Assembly: GCF_949987535.1 (NCBI RefSeq)
Contig: NC_080069.1
Coordinates: 45,559,269-45,623,268, forward strand
DNA: 64,000 nucleotides
Direction: 5' to 3'
Origin: Balaenoptera acutorostrata
Taxonomy: Eukaryota; Chordata; Mammalia; Artiodactyla; Balaenopteridae
The notes under the pieces were generated by a model that saw nothing but the letters and a program-made list of their open reading frames with translations, did no database searches and was not told the origin of the DNA. The position numbers were made by a program, and so were the translations under genes. This document shows positions 31,850 to 44,239 of the stretch, piece by piece. How positions within the stretch are numbered: the stretch's first letter is position 1; the number at the start of each line of letters is the position of its first letter.

Positions 31850-33815
31850 GAAAAATGATAAAAAATAATAATAATGAAAGGCTTTATAGCAGAAACCATC
31901 TCTATTCCCCCATACAAAGCAACATACATAAAATAGAGACATTCAGAAAGGTTAAAAATAAAAGGCACACATAAAATAAATAGTGGCCATAAGTCTAATC
32001 GGGCATGATATAAATCAAGCCAAAAATGTATTACAGTAAGTCCCCTACATGCAAACCTTCAAGTTGAGAACTTTCAAAGGTGTGAATGTGCCACTGTATG
32101 CCAGCTGTTGTACTGTGCTACTGTACTTTTCAAGGTACTGTACTATAAGATTAAAAATATTTTCTTAATTTTTTGTATTTAATTTTTATGTATTATTTGT
32201 GTGAAAAGTATTATAAACCTATTACAGTACAGTACTAGATAGCCGATTGTGTTAGTTGGGTACCTAGGCTAACGTTGTTCAACTTACAAACAAATTGGAC
32301 TTACGAACGTCCTCTTGGAATGGAAGTCGTTCATATTTAGGGGACTTACTGTATTTAATATAAAGAAAGCCTTATAATGCTAAAGGCAAAAATTAACAAT
32401 GAAGACATTTGTTAATATCCAAGTACCCAGTAATACAGAAATAATTGCATAAAGATGGAAGTAATAAGATGCAAGAAGAATCAGAAGAAATCTCAACAGT
32501 TATAGGAGAATTTAGCACGTCTTTCAGTCTAAGACAGAATTAGTAGAAAAAGAATGTTAGAAATGAAAGACAGTGACAACATAATCAGCAAAGTAGGTCT
32601 TAGAGATACATAGTGAACTCCAAGCCCCAGCAATAAAGAATGCACCTGCACATTGGACATTTACAAACCTGGCAATATATTAAGCCATAAGGAAAATCTC
32701 CATAAATTTCAAAATACAAAAATGATATAAGTATTCTCTAAACATAATGCAATAAAAATAGAATCTACTATCAACATCAAAGGACATACTTATGCAATAA
32801 GAATTTAAAAAGAGACTAATTCCTGTCAAACACAAAGAGCTCAAGAGACTCAAAAAATTTGAATCAAAAAAGTAGATGGAAGAAACTTAACAATTACAAA
32901 AGCAGAATTTAATATGTTATTAATGACAAAAAGATGAGCTGAGCAATTTTTTAAAAAACATAAAAGAATAAAATAAGCCATTTTTACAGAACAAGGGGGA
33001 GAAACAGATATATACAGAGTAAGTCATGAAAAAGAAGAAATGGGCATCAAAAGAGTGAACATTAACCAAATATCACAAAAGACTTCTGTGTAAAATTGTA
33101 TGCAAATAAATTTGAAAGTCTAGATTAAATGCTTAACTTTTTAGGAAAATAAGATATACCCAAACTGAGATATACTCATAGAGACAGAAAGTTCAAACAG
33201 AAAAATTTCATAGTAGAAAAATGGGGAAAATAGCTCTCCTGCACAAAAGTGCTGGGCCCAAAAAGTTTCACATGGGGATTCTCAGATACTTAAAAAACAA
33301 TTTTTTTTATTCAAATGCTACTTAAACTATATGAAGAACAAAGCAAAAATCTGAGCTGTCATTTAATCAAAAAGAATCCAAGAGTATATTAAAATTATAA
33401 CACATTATGGCCAGGTGGGATTTATTCTAGAATGCTAGGGTAATTCAGTACTGTTAAATCTTTTAATTTATCTTTTCTTCATTGATCTGATAGAAAAAAA
33501 AATCATATGATCATCTTACTAGAAGCTGAAATTTATTTCCTTAAAAAAAATACTCAATAAGATAGGAACAGATTGATTTTTACATGATAAAATACAAATG
33601 TTAGCTCAAAAGCTCATATCTTACTTTATAGAAATTATGAGATACTTGTCCAAAATTCCAAGAAAAGGCCAACCTATGTTTTGCTACTATTGAACATACT
33701 TTTGGAAGTATTAGCCAGTTAAATAGGCAAAGGGAAAGTATTAAAGGCATAAAAGTTGTAAAGAAAGAGAGCAAAAATACACTTAATTAGGGAGAAAGAG
33801 ATGACACAGACTACT
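31850..33815 (+). mobile_element. Ancient L1M ORF2 remnant (sense), interrupted by a Tigger element
   Basis: The order of phrases follows L1 ORF2: 'ggcaatatattaagccataa' in the endonuclease-RT interval, 'caaaaaagtagatggaagaa', 'gtgctgggcccaaaaagttt', 'ggccaggtgggatttattct', 'tcatatgatcatcttactag' and 'ttttggaagtattagccagt'. All are strongly diverged, with no open frame left. The left part, before and just after the Tigger insertion, is the least certain. The presence of Tigger within it sets a minimum age order. Confidence 0.6.
32034..32351. mobile_element. Short Tigger-type (pogo/Tc1-mariner) DNA transposon with TA duplication
   Basis: This 318-bp element starts with CAGTAAGTCCCCTA and ends with the exact reverse complement of those 14 bases. 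It is flanked by TA at 32032-32033 and 32352-32353, the usual target duplication of Tigger/pogo elements. Inside are 'tacagtacagtactagatag' and 'ggtacctaggctaacgttgt', which I associate with the artiodactyl Tigger1a group. There is no room for a transposase, so it is an internally deleted, non-autonomous copy moved in trans. Confidence 0.88.
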
Positions 33816-35680
33816 GTAGTCATTTTTCTCTTTGCTAAAGTAGGTATTAGTTTTGATAAACATTTGGATAAATAAGGTGCCTTGAGGGAGTTGATGGGGA
33901 AAGAGGATAAAAGAACATCACATTTAGGGCACATGCTTCATTGTTCTAGCAACCTTGTCCCTCTACCCATTATTGGACCTAACTGCATAACCACATGGTT
34001 TCCTTGGCACCATCAAGTGGATTTTACTTACTTTTTATCATTAAATTGAAAAGCATGTCATTTACGTCTTTTAGAATTACCAAATTAATCCTGGATATTA
34101 AGCGTGTTAGAAGACTAGTTAATATTCTTGGACTTCTGCATATATTTGTTTTCATTTTTCATGCATCCTGTATTCCTAATTTCATCTGCCCTGAGATATA
34201 GGTGACTCCCTTATCATTCTCTGTAGAGATCTAATAAACAGAAACACTGTGGGCAAATACAAGCATCCTAGAGAAGTTTTAAGAGATGATTTAGAAAAGT
34301 AGAGCCATAGCTCACCATGTGCCCTTTACTTTCTCTTTTCTAGGCGTGTGTCATTATCTGTGAAATTATTCTCAGTATCATACTGACTCTGTTTATGTGG
34401 GTTGAATGAAAATAACATTGACATCATGAGATGGAGTGCTCTATATAAATAAGATGTATTATTTTTACAAAAATGAATTATTTTGGAAAATTGGGAACAA
34501 AACCACTTAAAGGGTGGGACATAGCAGCTGTTGAACAGTACACTTACAGAACTACAGTACAATTTGCAAAAGGGTGCCAGCATCTGCTGTCTAATTTTAT
34601 TTTTCAAAATGAAATTACTGGAAGAATTTAGCTCTGCAGCACAGTGCAATTATCTAAATGGGACTTGGCCAGGGAACAAGGGTTAATAACCTCATCTCTT
34701 TCAAGGGCTTGGTTTTAATTTGATACCACAAAATTAGCTGATTTACACATTACCAAAATGGAAGACGGATTAATAATACTTAAATTAAGTTTTCCAGTGA
34801 CCAAATCCTCTGCTTTATTCTTGGAACCCACAGTTTTGCTTTGGTTTCTGTTTTCCTATAGGTAGAGCCTAAAACATTTTTGCTATCTGGACCCAGACCG
34901 ATCAGATTATTGAAACCCATATCCTTAAGAAAATAGTTGTTAAAATATGATGAACTTAGCTTATCAACAGCGACAATATTATATAAGAGAATGGTTGTCA
35001 TTATCTTTAAAAAAAACTCTATATGATTTATGTGACTTTAGGCAGAAATGTTGTCTTCATTCAGCTACCCTAACATTCATTTCATAAACCTTAAAACAGA
35101 AAAGTGTAATTCAGTTATGAGAAGGAAACTAGATAAATTCTACTAGAAAAGACTGTATTATTAAGCAGGTTTGATTAACTTTTATATATAAGACATCTTT
35201 AATTGTAATACATATGTAATAGTTGTTAACATGGTTCAGTTATGAAGTCTTCAACTTGATATCACCATACCCCTTTTTATTACCAATAGATCATTTTTCC
35301 ACATAATCTAATTGTGCAAATAATTTTTGAAATATATTTTAAACAGCAGTACAATTATTCATGTGATTTATTGAACGGAAAAGCAAAAACTGATATAGTG
35401 TGGTAGAATATGTTTCTTTACTTTGGAACAATGGTGTGAATGAGAGTCCTCCCTTCCGAGTTTGGGAAGAGTTGGCCAAGAGCATAATTAGCTGGCTCTG
35501 TGATTTTGTCCTTAATTAAATTTTTATATTTGATTTTCACCTCCATATAATAGAGATAATCATACACAAGAGGTTCAAATCCAGTAGTTTAACTGGGACT
35601 AATTCACAGGAAGGGGATAAGAGGAAAGATAATGAATCACAACCTTGGGAATAAAATCCTGGGGCGAATCACTATCATTC
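33816..35680. other. Unannotated stretch, no gene seen
   Basis: A 107-codon minus frame at 34326-34649 and shorter frames at 33719 and 33995 resemble no family I know. I see no splice-site or start context that would raise them above chance. Confidence 0.4.
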
Positions 35681-35689
35681 AGCAATTTT

Positions 35690-36015
35690 CCTGGTTTGCA
35701 TTCCTTTCTGGCACATGAGAGAACTGAACTTCCCACTCTCTTAGATGTGCCAGGGAAGCATTAGAGGATTTTCTTTGTTCCTTTCCCCATGGCAGACCTT
35801 GAAGCTAGGCTGATACATATGGTGTATCATGGAATGGTAGGGCCTCCATCAGCCTAGGTCTCTGAGAAGCCCCGAGAAACAATCCTCTGAAACCGGTGCG
35901 AATACGTTGTATGAAAGAGAAATTGTCCACTCTTAGTTAAGTCCACTGAGAGCTGCAGTTGTTAACCACAGCATTAATTAACCCATATTTGCTGTTACAC
36001 TCCTGGGGTCGTTAG
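35690..36015 (+). mobile_element. Probable MaLR-like LTR remnant
   Basis: The phrases 'tggtagggcctccatcagcc', 'taggtctctgagaagccccg', 'tgtatgaaagagaaattg' and 'gttaagtccactgagagctg' resemble the 3' half of an old MLT-type LTR. No long terminal motif is preserved and the left boundary is a guess. Confidence 0.45.
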
Positions 36016-37640
36016 AAATATGTGAGGTTCAGAGGTAAGAGAAGACATACTCAGAACACGTTTAAAATAAATAGAACCAGGACAACAAAAATGGCTCGTT
36101 TACTGTCAAATATAATTGATTGTCAGTCTGTTTTAGCAGGAAAGTAATAATAAATATGTGAATAACCTTTCTAATAAACCCCCAAAATCTTCTGAGACTC
36201 AAATCAGATAATTTATTTTCATCTACTTGGAAAAACTTACAAGAGAATTTTATGAGTACTTTTAGTGCCCGTTTTACTAGACACATATACACTGAGAAAA
36301 GGCAAGGATGATAAGGAACATTAAAGTTTTCAACACACTAATAAATTCAACACAATTCTAGTTGTTAACAGAATGGAGTGAGAGTTGAAATATTGGGCAC
36401 TTTTATGTTCTTTGTCTCATATTTCTGAAATACATTTATTCTATTAAGAAGTATCTGCTTTATTACGCATAAGGAAAAATAAAGATTAAAACAAAGGATT
36501 CCCTAAGAAAGACTGTCCAATTTCTTTTTACATAATCAAATTTTAGGTACCACATTTTGATACCCATTGCAAAATGCTGAAAGGAAAAAGATCAGGTGCT
36601 GCTAAATCAAAGATGTGGAGATAAAAAAAAAATCAACCTTCAAATCACTGATACTCTAATCAATAATCAATAAGGGCTCAGCTTTGTATTCTCCTTTACT
36701 GATGCAAATCAAGCTAATGATTTTGGCATTTTCAGGAAGTGTTTTCTATATTTTGAATACTCTTCTTACCTCGAGTGATGTACACAGTTGAGATTAGGGA
36801 GGCAATCAGTAAAAAGCATACATTGAGATTTTTTTTTATCGGGCACAATTGCCTTTTTACATAAATGTCATACATAATTTGTACACTGTTAAGGTCCAAT
36901 AAGCTGTTTCTCTCAGTGGCCCTGGCAGGTCTTCAGTAGTATCATAGTACAACTCAACCCTGAAATGGAGTTCATCCTTAAATAGGTGAAATTTATAAAA
37001 GTCTCAGAAGTCTGGAAGAAGATGAAAAGCAGGACTAATGGAACTGCAAAACAAACCTCTTCATTTTACTTGGTATTCTGCAGCCCTTCTGAAACATGAA
37101 CAACAATAGCTTCCATCATGAACCTGACAATTCTACGTATACCCAGGAATTTTGTTCCTTTCACCCATGGAGAACACCAGAAAAGCAATTGCTACAACAC
37201 TACCTTATTTTAATAGTATTTTCTTAAACCTTCTCTTTAGATAAATTATATCATAAAATGAAGAGAGAGGCAGATTTACTGTGAAACTAATGAATTAAAG
37301 CTTAGGTTATGCACATGGGCCTCAGTGAGAGTTGGAGTTTGTAAAGTTTTCTAGCTGGAGAGGGAAAACCAGAGTGCAATTAAGAAGGATTTCTATGCAA
37401 CCATTTCTGGTAGGATTGCTAAACAATTCTTAGAAGAAAGTTAGTTATATTTCTAAGGCTTTGGCTAATTATTTTCTCATTCTAAAAGTATATTCACTTT
37501 CATACCTAGTTTTATATTTGTAATTTACCATAAAAAAATAGTAATTTATTATTATTTTTTCTTAAATGAGGCTGTCCCTCTTTCATAAAATTTTGATCTC
37601 TCCAAACCTGGATCTTCTCCCCAGGGAAAATGAGTTTGGG
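36016..37640. other. Unannotated stretch, no gene seen
   Basis: No named repeat, exon or RNA recognised. Confidence 0.4.
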
Positions 37641-37689
37641 GGTATGTGCTACCCCCATCACTGGTTTATAAAATAGAGCCCTGTATCAT

Positions 37690-38050
37690 TTACTGCCATC
37701 ATAATGTTACCCAACCTCAAATCTTAGTGATTTAAAACAAGCACTTACTTAGCTCATGAGTCTGTAGAAGAGTGATTTCAGCCTGGTTTAGCTGGACTCA
37801 CAAGTCTGGGGTCAGCTGGCTGGAAGCTGAGCAAGGATGGTTTTAGCCTGGATGGCTGGGGTGACTTGTCTTTGTTCTACATGTCTCACATCCTCTAGTG
37901 AGCTACTCTGGGCATGTTCCCACAGCAGTTCTCACAGAGGGAAAGCATAGTCAGAGGAAACATACGAAAGCTCGTGCATCCCATACCTCACTGACTAAAT
38001 CAAATCACAGGGATGGCCTAACTCAGAATCAAGGGGTGCAAAAACAACTT
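37690..38050 (-). mobile_element. Probable old LTR/MaLR-like repeat (antisense)
   Basis: The order 'cttagtgatttaaaacaagc', 'acttagctcatgagtctgta', 'gggtcagctggctggaagct', 'gagctactctgggcatgttc' and 'actaaatcaaatcacagggatg' follows a common mammalian interspersed repeat that reads 'agtggcttaaaacaac' at one end. I am not sure of the subfamily. Confidence 0.45.
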
Positions 38051-38512
38051 GTAACCTTGGAAAATGTTCACTAAAGTATTCAGAATCCTTACCTTTTAAA
38101 GATACAAACTGAGATATTTGCAGTTGGAATTATATGAGGTTTTAATTTGCTTCAAAATAATATGAAAAGGGAGAAATGGTAGGAATGAGATGAAGCAAGA
38201 TTGATCATAAGTTGATCATTGTTGAGGCTGGGAGATGACTATATAGTGTGTATTACATTATTCTCTTTACTTTTGCAAATGCTTGGAGGGGGGACAAACC
38301 TGTATTAGCCTTTCATTGCACTAAAAGGGGCTACTTTTAGCATAAATTTACTCCCTTTAGTACAGTAATTATATTATTTTCATCTAATATATGATGGCTA
38401 GAGAAAAATGGAGAATAGAAATTACCTAATAAAATATTAGTTAACTGTATTAAAAAAAGAACAGATGTTTTATCCGTTGTATACATTTAAGGATGGGTTT
38501 ATTTCTGGTTAA
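38051..38512. other. Short unannotated stretch
   Basis: Nothing recognised between the old LTR-like repeat and the L2. Confidence 0.4.
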
Positions 38513-39660
38513 TCTCTACATACATTTACGTATTTAACAACTATTCATTGAGCACCATCTAGGTACCAGGCACACTTCCAGGCTCTGGCCATCGGGTAAA
38601 ACACATGGATGAGGTTTCTGATCTTAAGGGTTTTATAGTTGTATTGGTTTTCTACTGCAGCTATAACAAATTCCCACAATTTTGGTGTTTTAAACAACAC
38701 AAATAGAAAATCTTAAAATTCTGTAGGTCAGACATGCAACATGACTCTCACTGGGTTTAAATCAAGGTGTTGGCAGGAATGCATGTTTTACTGACAGCCA
38801 TAGGGGATAATCCGTTTGCTTGCATTTTTCATCTTCTCGAGGCCCGCCTACATTTCTTGGCTCATGACTCCTTTTCTCCATCTTGAGAGCCAGCAATGCC
38901 GCATTCTTCTGTGCCTTTCTTCTCTAGTAGTCACATCTCCCTGTGACTGACTACACCCAGGAAAGGTTCTCCATTTTTAAGGATTCAGATGATGGAATTG
39001 AGCCTAGCTGGACCAACCAGGATCGTTTCCTCAAGATCTTTAACTTTAATTATATCTGGAAAGTTTCTTTTGCCATGTTAGGTGACTTATTCCCAGGTTC
39101 CAAGGTTTAGGATGTGGACATCTTTGGAGGGCCATTATTCTGCCTACGATAATAGCCAAATGGTGGGAGAAAAAAAATAAAAGCATAACAAATAAATAAG
39201 CGGAATAGATACTTTCAGACACTCAGATGTACCATAAAAATCCATAAAGTAGTGATACAATAGACAGTTACTTGCAACGTGTGTTTCAGAGAAGACCTCA
39301 CTAAGGAAGTGACATTTAAATTGAAATTTTCAGACAAATGGAGATTAACTTGCAAAGTTCCGTAGGCAGATCATGTCTGGTAAAGGCAAAGTTAATGTAA
39401 ATGCCCAAAGTGGGGGAATAGAAAGATGGTAAAAGGGCTGGATCCTAATGAGCTAAAGGGAAAGTGGTAGCCCATGAACTGGGGAGTTAGGGTCCAGGTT
39501 TACTGGCTCATATAGAGTCTGATTTACTCTGTTTTACTCATTTTGTATCAATCGTGAAGAAAAGCCAACAGAGGGCTTTAAGGAGAGAAAAGACATAATC
39601 TGATTTATGTTTAAAAATAACATCTGGCTGCTTTGTGGATAATAAAGTGCAGTTGTCTAT
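38513..39660 (-). mobile_element. L2 (antisense), split by an MLT1 LTR
   Basis: The left arm (38513-38644) has 'tatttaacaactattcattg' and 'ggtaccaggcacacttccag'. The right arm (39152-39660) has 'agagaagacctcactaagga', 'agtgacatttaaattgaaat', 'gggctttaaggagagaaaag' and 'taacatctggctgctttgtg'. Read together they are in the correct antisense L2 order, with the LTR exactly between them. Confidence 0.72.
38645..39151 (-). mobile_element. MLT1-type MaLR solo LTR (antisense), inserted in the L2
   Basis: The + strand reads 'ctataacaaattcccacaat', 'tttaaacaacacaaatagaa', 'gggtttaaatcaaggtgttg', 'catttcttggctcatgactc' and ends 'gaggatgtgg'-like, 'catctttggagggccattat', 'tctgcctacgata'. This is the full-length antisense order of an MLT1 LTR (about 507 bases). 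There is no internal ERV sequence or second LTR. Confidence 0.85.
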
Positions 39661-40735
39661 CCTACACAGAACCTAATACAGGCCTTGGCTATTATATCCT
39701 AAATTAGTAAACTAACAAACTTCTAACATTATTTAACAAAATACTCCTTCAGTAATTAATATTAGGTTTGGAAAAGGATCCAAAGGACCAGTATGAGATT
39801 TGGAATGGATAAGTAAAATTGGATAAACATTTATTTATTTTACTTAAGTATTCTTCCTTCAATAGAAGTAATTCTGTTATTTGGCATTCACCTCACAGGT
39901 TCAAGTAGGAATAAGACAAAGTATTCACATGTATTTTTAACAAATCCCAGTTTACAGTGTCTGGGGTACCCCATCATATTTTTAAAGCTAAATAAGAAGA
40001 AAATCAATTAATCATACTATATGGGAATGTTCAAAACCAGTGCTATTGTTTAAATTTATGGATAGACATTAACCATTTCACAAGACTTATTTCCTAAATA
40101 TATAGGTAAAAATTCATAGAATTGGCAGGAGATGGGTCAAAGAAATAATATCTTATCAGAAATGTATACTATTTTTATGAATGGGAGAGAATGATCCATG
40201 GTTATAGTCTGCACTGTGCTGAATAGATCATCTGTATCATTTTCTCTTGTGATATAATCTGCTTAAAAGATGATTCTGTGAACAAGAAAGTAATTGGGGG
40301 TAGTTTAGGTGGTAACATTTGCACATATTAGAAGTTGGTGGTTAGTAGGGAAACCAAAAAACCAAACTAATAAAATAAATAAAGTAACTATAAGAGGTAT
40401 ACATGAAGCTCTATTCCCTCCCTGCCTATCCTATCAGAACAAAGGTACCAATTTCTTATTTTGGCAAGGAAAGGTTCTAAAATATCCTCACTTATATGTG
40501 GTTTTAATGTGTATCCTTCTGTCTGATCTCCACAATACACATATAACCAGGCCTATCCCTCTGGTGAAGACTTCTGGAAGCTTGATAGCATTGATACAAA
40601 TTGAATTACAATGTCGAATTGACTTTCTGAGAAATGAAGAAAAAAAATTATTTGCTCTTTCAATACAGATAATTTTGATTAATTGTATCATTACATAAAG
40701 ATTAAGTCTGAAAAATTCATGATATTGAAATTATA
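39661..40735. other. Unannotated stretch, no gene supported
   Basis: The longest frame, 40309-40698 (+, 129 codons), begins with ordinary intergenic-looking sequence and has no domain I recognise. I do not call it a gene. Confidence 0.4.
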
Positions 40736-40737
40736 TG

Positions 40738-40943
40738 CTTTAACATAATGTAAAACTTACGTAAAACAATGTATAATGTAATGTATACATATAATGTAAA
40801 ACTTTTACATATAATGTAAAACTTTACAAACTTTACATTATGGATAATGTATCCATAATGTAAAACTTATGTAAAACATAATGTAAAACTTATGTAAAAC
40901 TTTAACATAATGTAAAACATAATGTAAAACATAATGTAATTTT
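40738..40943. repeat. AT-rich tandem repeat of ATAATGTAAAAC-type units with inverted segments
   Basis: The unit CATAATGTAAAAC, sometimes followed by TT or TTATG, recurs about ten times over 200 bases with variable spacing. In the middle the orientation flips to 'actttacattatgg', generating a perfect palindrome at 40832-40864. It is a small minisatellite of local origin rather than a known satellite family. Confidence 0.88.
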
Positions 40944-40972
40944 TCTCTTTCCCTCTGTTAAAGCCATCAAGG

Positions 40973-40998
40973 TGTGTGTGTGTGTGTATGTGTATGTA
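40973..40998. repeat. (TG)n microsatellite
   Basis: A short GT run with TATG interruptions follows the AT-rich minisatellite by about 30 bases. Confidence 0.85.
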
Positions 40999-43900
40999 AT
41001 AAAGCTAGAGTATGCCTTTATAATAACACATACACATGGCAAATATCAATACAACTTATCAGTAATGGAAAACAAAATCAACACATATTTTAACTACAAA
41101 ACCTCATCTTATTTGATGCTATAACTGTTTTCTGATGCAGTTCATGGTCACTGTAGTAACAGTTTTGGCATTGCAACATCCTGTCAGTAACCCATTCAAA
41201 ATGATGGCTATTCATTGAAAAATGACGTTCTTTATGAATAGCCTTGTAGCATTCATATAATGAATCTACAATTATGGAACAACAATGCTGCTCTATAAAA
41301 CTTCAACAGAATTAGTTCTTGAATCTGCCTTTGGTAAGTAAAGATATAACAGAAACTAAGGCATTTGCGCTCACTCTACTCCAATGAATAAATAAGAGGA
41401 AGCCACATTCAACAAACTGCTTTATTTTCTACTCCTTTTTAAATCTCCTCTTGCCTTTCTGTAGACCCAGGGGAAATAAAAGAGCAGTTAATCATATGAT
41501 ATTCCTATTCTGACAGCACCAGCCTCTTCTGACTACATTTATTGCTGTACTGCCAAGCCTCTTTCTTCCACATCCTCTGGCTTGTCATAGCTTTCCCAGT
41601 AAATCTCCACACTATCCATTATTTAGCACAAGCAGCATTATACATTAATTCAAGAATGATTACTTAGGTTGAGAAATCAATAAGCAGAAGGTCTGTTAAA
41701 ACCCAGGTAATACTAGAAGATACCAGAAAGATTATAATCTGCTCTTTGCCTCGCACAAGAGGCACTGTCATAAGCCAGCAAGAGTTCACTTGCACTGGTA
41801 ACATCATTTAGACACTTTTTAACAGTAAAACATAATCACCTCCATGTTCTGACTTGCTAATAGATTTTTAAAGGGGTTCCAAGTTGATCCGCTAAGAGAA
41901 ACTTTTGAAGTTTCAAATTTTGACAGACCAGAGAGTAACAGAATCGCATTTTATTAGTCACCTTCCTGGGTATGAGTTGCAGTGATTGAAACACGTTAAG
42001 GTGTCTTTGGAGATGACTTGGTCACTTATAATTAGGGAGATTCCAGAAGGCACTGCAATCTGGATAAAAATTGAAATTTACTAAACAATCTCATAATCAT
42101 TTGAATATTAATGTCCAGCTATTTCTCAATGCGTGGGAAAGGCATGATAAGACAGAAGCAAGCAGTTTTCTTCCAGAGATCATAGGGGAATGCTTCAAGT
42201 ACAATTTAAGCGCCCATATTCAGAACTTTCTTTCAAGGAGCAGCCTCTACAATGTTATTATTGCTCCTTTCCACCATTGAATGTCAGCTGTCCATCCCGA
42301 TGAGTGCATTGATTGTGGAATTTATAGCATGACACTTAGGGAGCAATTCAGACTGCCCTCAATAATCCCACCAGGCAATGGAGTGGAAGGGAAGTACCAA
42401 ATCATATCCAGACACTGAAGAGGGCATATTTCATAACAGACTCAGCATTCTTGAGATTCACATGGCTACTTATGTTATTCATCCTTCATTTTACGTGAAC
42501 TTGGAGAGAGGTTGGGATGTCTGGCTTCATTCAGCGGTATCTTCCTTAAAGAAGAAGGACTAGGCTTTAGAGTGAGGAAAGAATGTCTTAGTGTCCATTA
42601 TAAAATAACATGAAAAATTACGCTTATATTCTAAGTAAGAAGGGTCTGGCTGACTTTGAAATTACTCTTAAAGATATGTGATTATAATGCCAGTATACAA
42701 TATGTGTGAGTACAGCGAATGATTTTAGAATTTACCATCTAGATGAGATAGTCAATGATATTTCTAGGTTGTTTATTTTTATATTTATTCTAATGGCAAC
42801 TGACAGTGCTTAGAGTTCCACATGCTGCCTAAATAGAATTAAACACAGAAGTTCAAGTCCTTGCAACATATGAAGGAAAAAGAGAATGAGTAGTTTATGT
42901 TCTCAGAGTTCTATATATAAGGATATCATTCATGCCTTTTTAAAAATTAAGTGTTGCTTATCTCCATGTTGATATGCTTAGTAAAAATGTAGAACTATGA
43001 GTTCGTTTTTTTGGATATTACATCAAATTGTGTAGTTTCAGTGCAATGTTTGTTTCTTTTACTTTTTCTATAACTTCACTTAGTTTTATTTTCTCTGTAT
43101 TAAGTACTAAGTCATGTTTAAATGTAATAATGACAAGGAAAAAGATGAAGTCACTTGCTCCCAGGTCAGTCCCTACAATGAAACCATTGTTTTTTCTACT
43201 CTAGAGATCTCAGGCATTAAAGACAATGGATCTAAGAAATTAGGTCAAATAACAAAAATAAAAATAAAAAACAACAGCAGGATCAAAACTAAGTAAGCAC
43301 ATTAACCACTAAAGCCATTTCTGACTTTGTAGTGTCAGCTAATACTCATTCTGCCTTGGTGACATCCTCACTTATACATGTTTTTGAATGATATACTGTT
43401 TTTTTTAAGAAGATCTTATTACAACCTAATGATTCAACCAGAATGTAGGGGAAAAAAGTAAAATCTGTGTGTTCTGGAGAGGCAGAGCTTGGAGACAATT
43501 TCAGGAGAGGCACATGAATGAGACAAGTGAGTCCATGTCTGAGGCACTACAACTCCACCACATACATTTCTAAATATTAGTTTTATATTCCCCTCAGCAA
43601 AGCAAGATGATTTTTTCTCAAAAGACATCAGTGCTGAGCATGTCTGGGTTCTCATAAGGAGAATGGTCAATAGAAACATGAAATTTGTGAAGAATGACCA
43701 CTGATCATATTAGTTCTGACAATAAAAGTTCACAATCTTTGCATCCAAATGAATGCTATCATCTAATTCTTCAAATGAAATCAAGAATAGGGTGATTTTT
43801 GCTCACAGGGGGAGTGTTTAGTCAGTCTAGTCTTAGGGAAGAAGAAAAGCCTATGCTGCATACTGCTTGAAAAATAAAACCTGAGAAGAATTCTATTAGA

Positions 43901-44235
43901 TTTATTCCACCGTAATAGAAAGCAGAGTAAGCGTTCACTTCTGAATTACTTATTAAGAAAAGAAAAATAGAAATATTGATGAGTAGTCCTCATATGAAAT
44001 GTGAAATTGTGGGACTCTCTACAACTTATTAAATAAAATAATAGTGTCAATTTCATATTTTTCTGAAAAAAAAACATGATTGATTTTATGGTGTATATTA
44101 AGAAGCTTAGATTTAAAGGCGGGATTTGATTAAAAGACTTCTAAAAGATTTCTCTGTTCTTCTCTATCTACACTGTCTCCTGTAGTGTTCTCATATGTTA
44201 TTTTGCTGATGAAACCATTCGTGTGCAGAGGGCTC
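40999..44235. other. Unannotated stretch, no gene seen
   Basis: Over 3 kb with no repeat family I can name. Frames of 60-81 codons at 42071, 42378, 43114 and 43434 show no recognisable domain. Confidence 0.4.
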
Positions 44236-44239
44236 CCGA

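Noticed and set aside
40309..40698. 129-codon + frame
   Set aside because: Composition is that of the surrounding DNA, no motif is seen, and an overlapping minus frame is equally open.
40738..40943. Possible CRISPR array
   Set aside because: The repeats are short, variable in spacing, lack unique spacers, and lie in mammalian DNA. It is a minisatellite.
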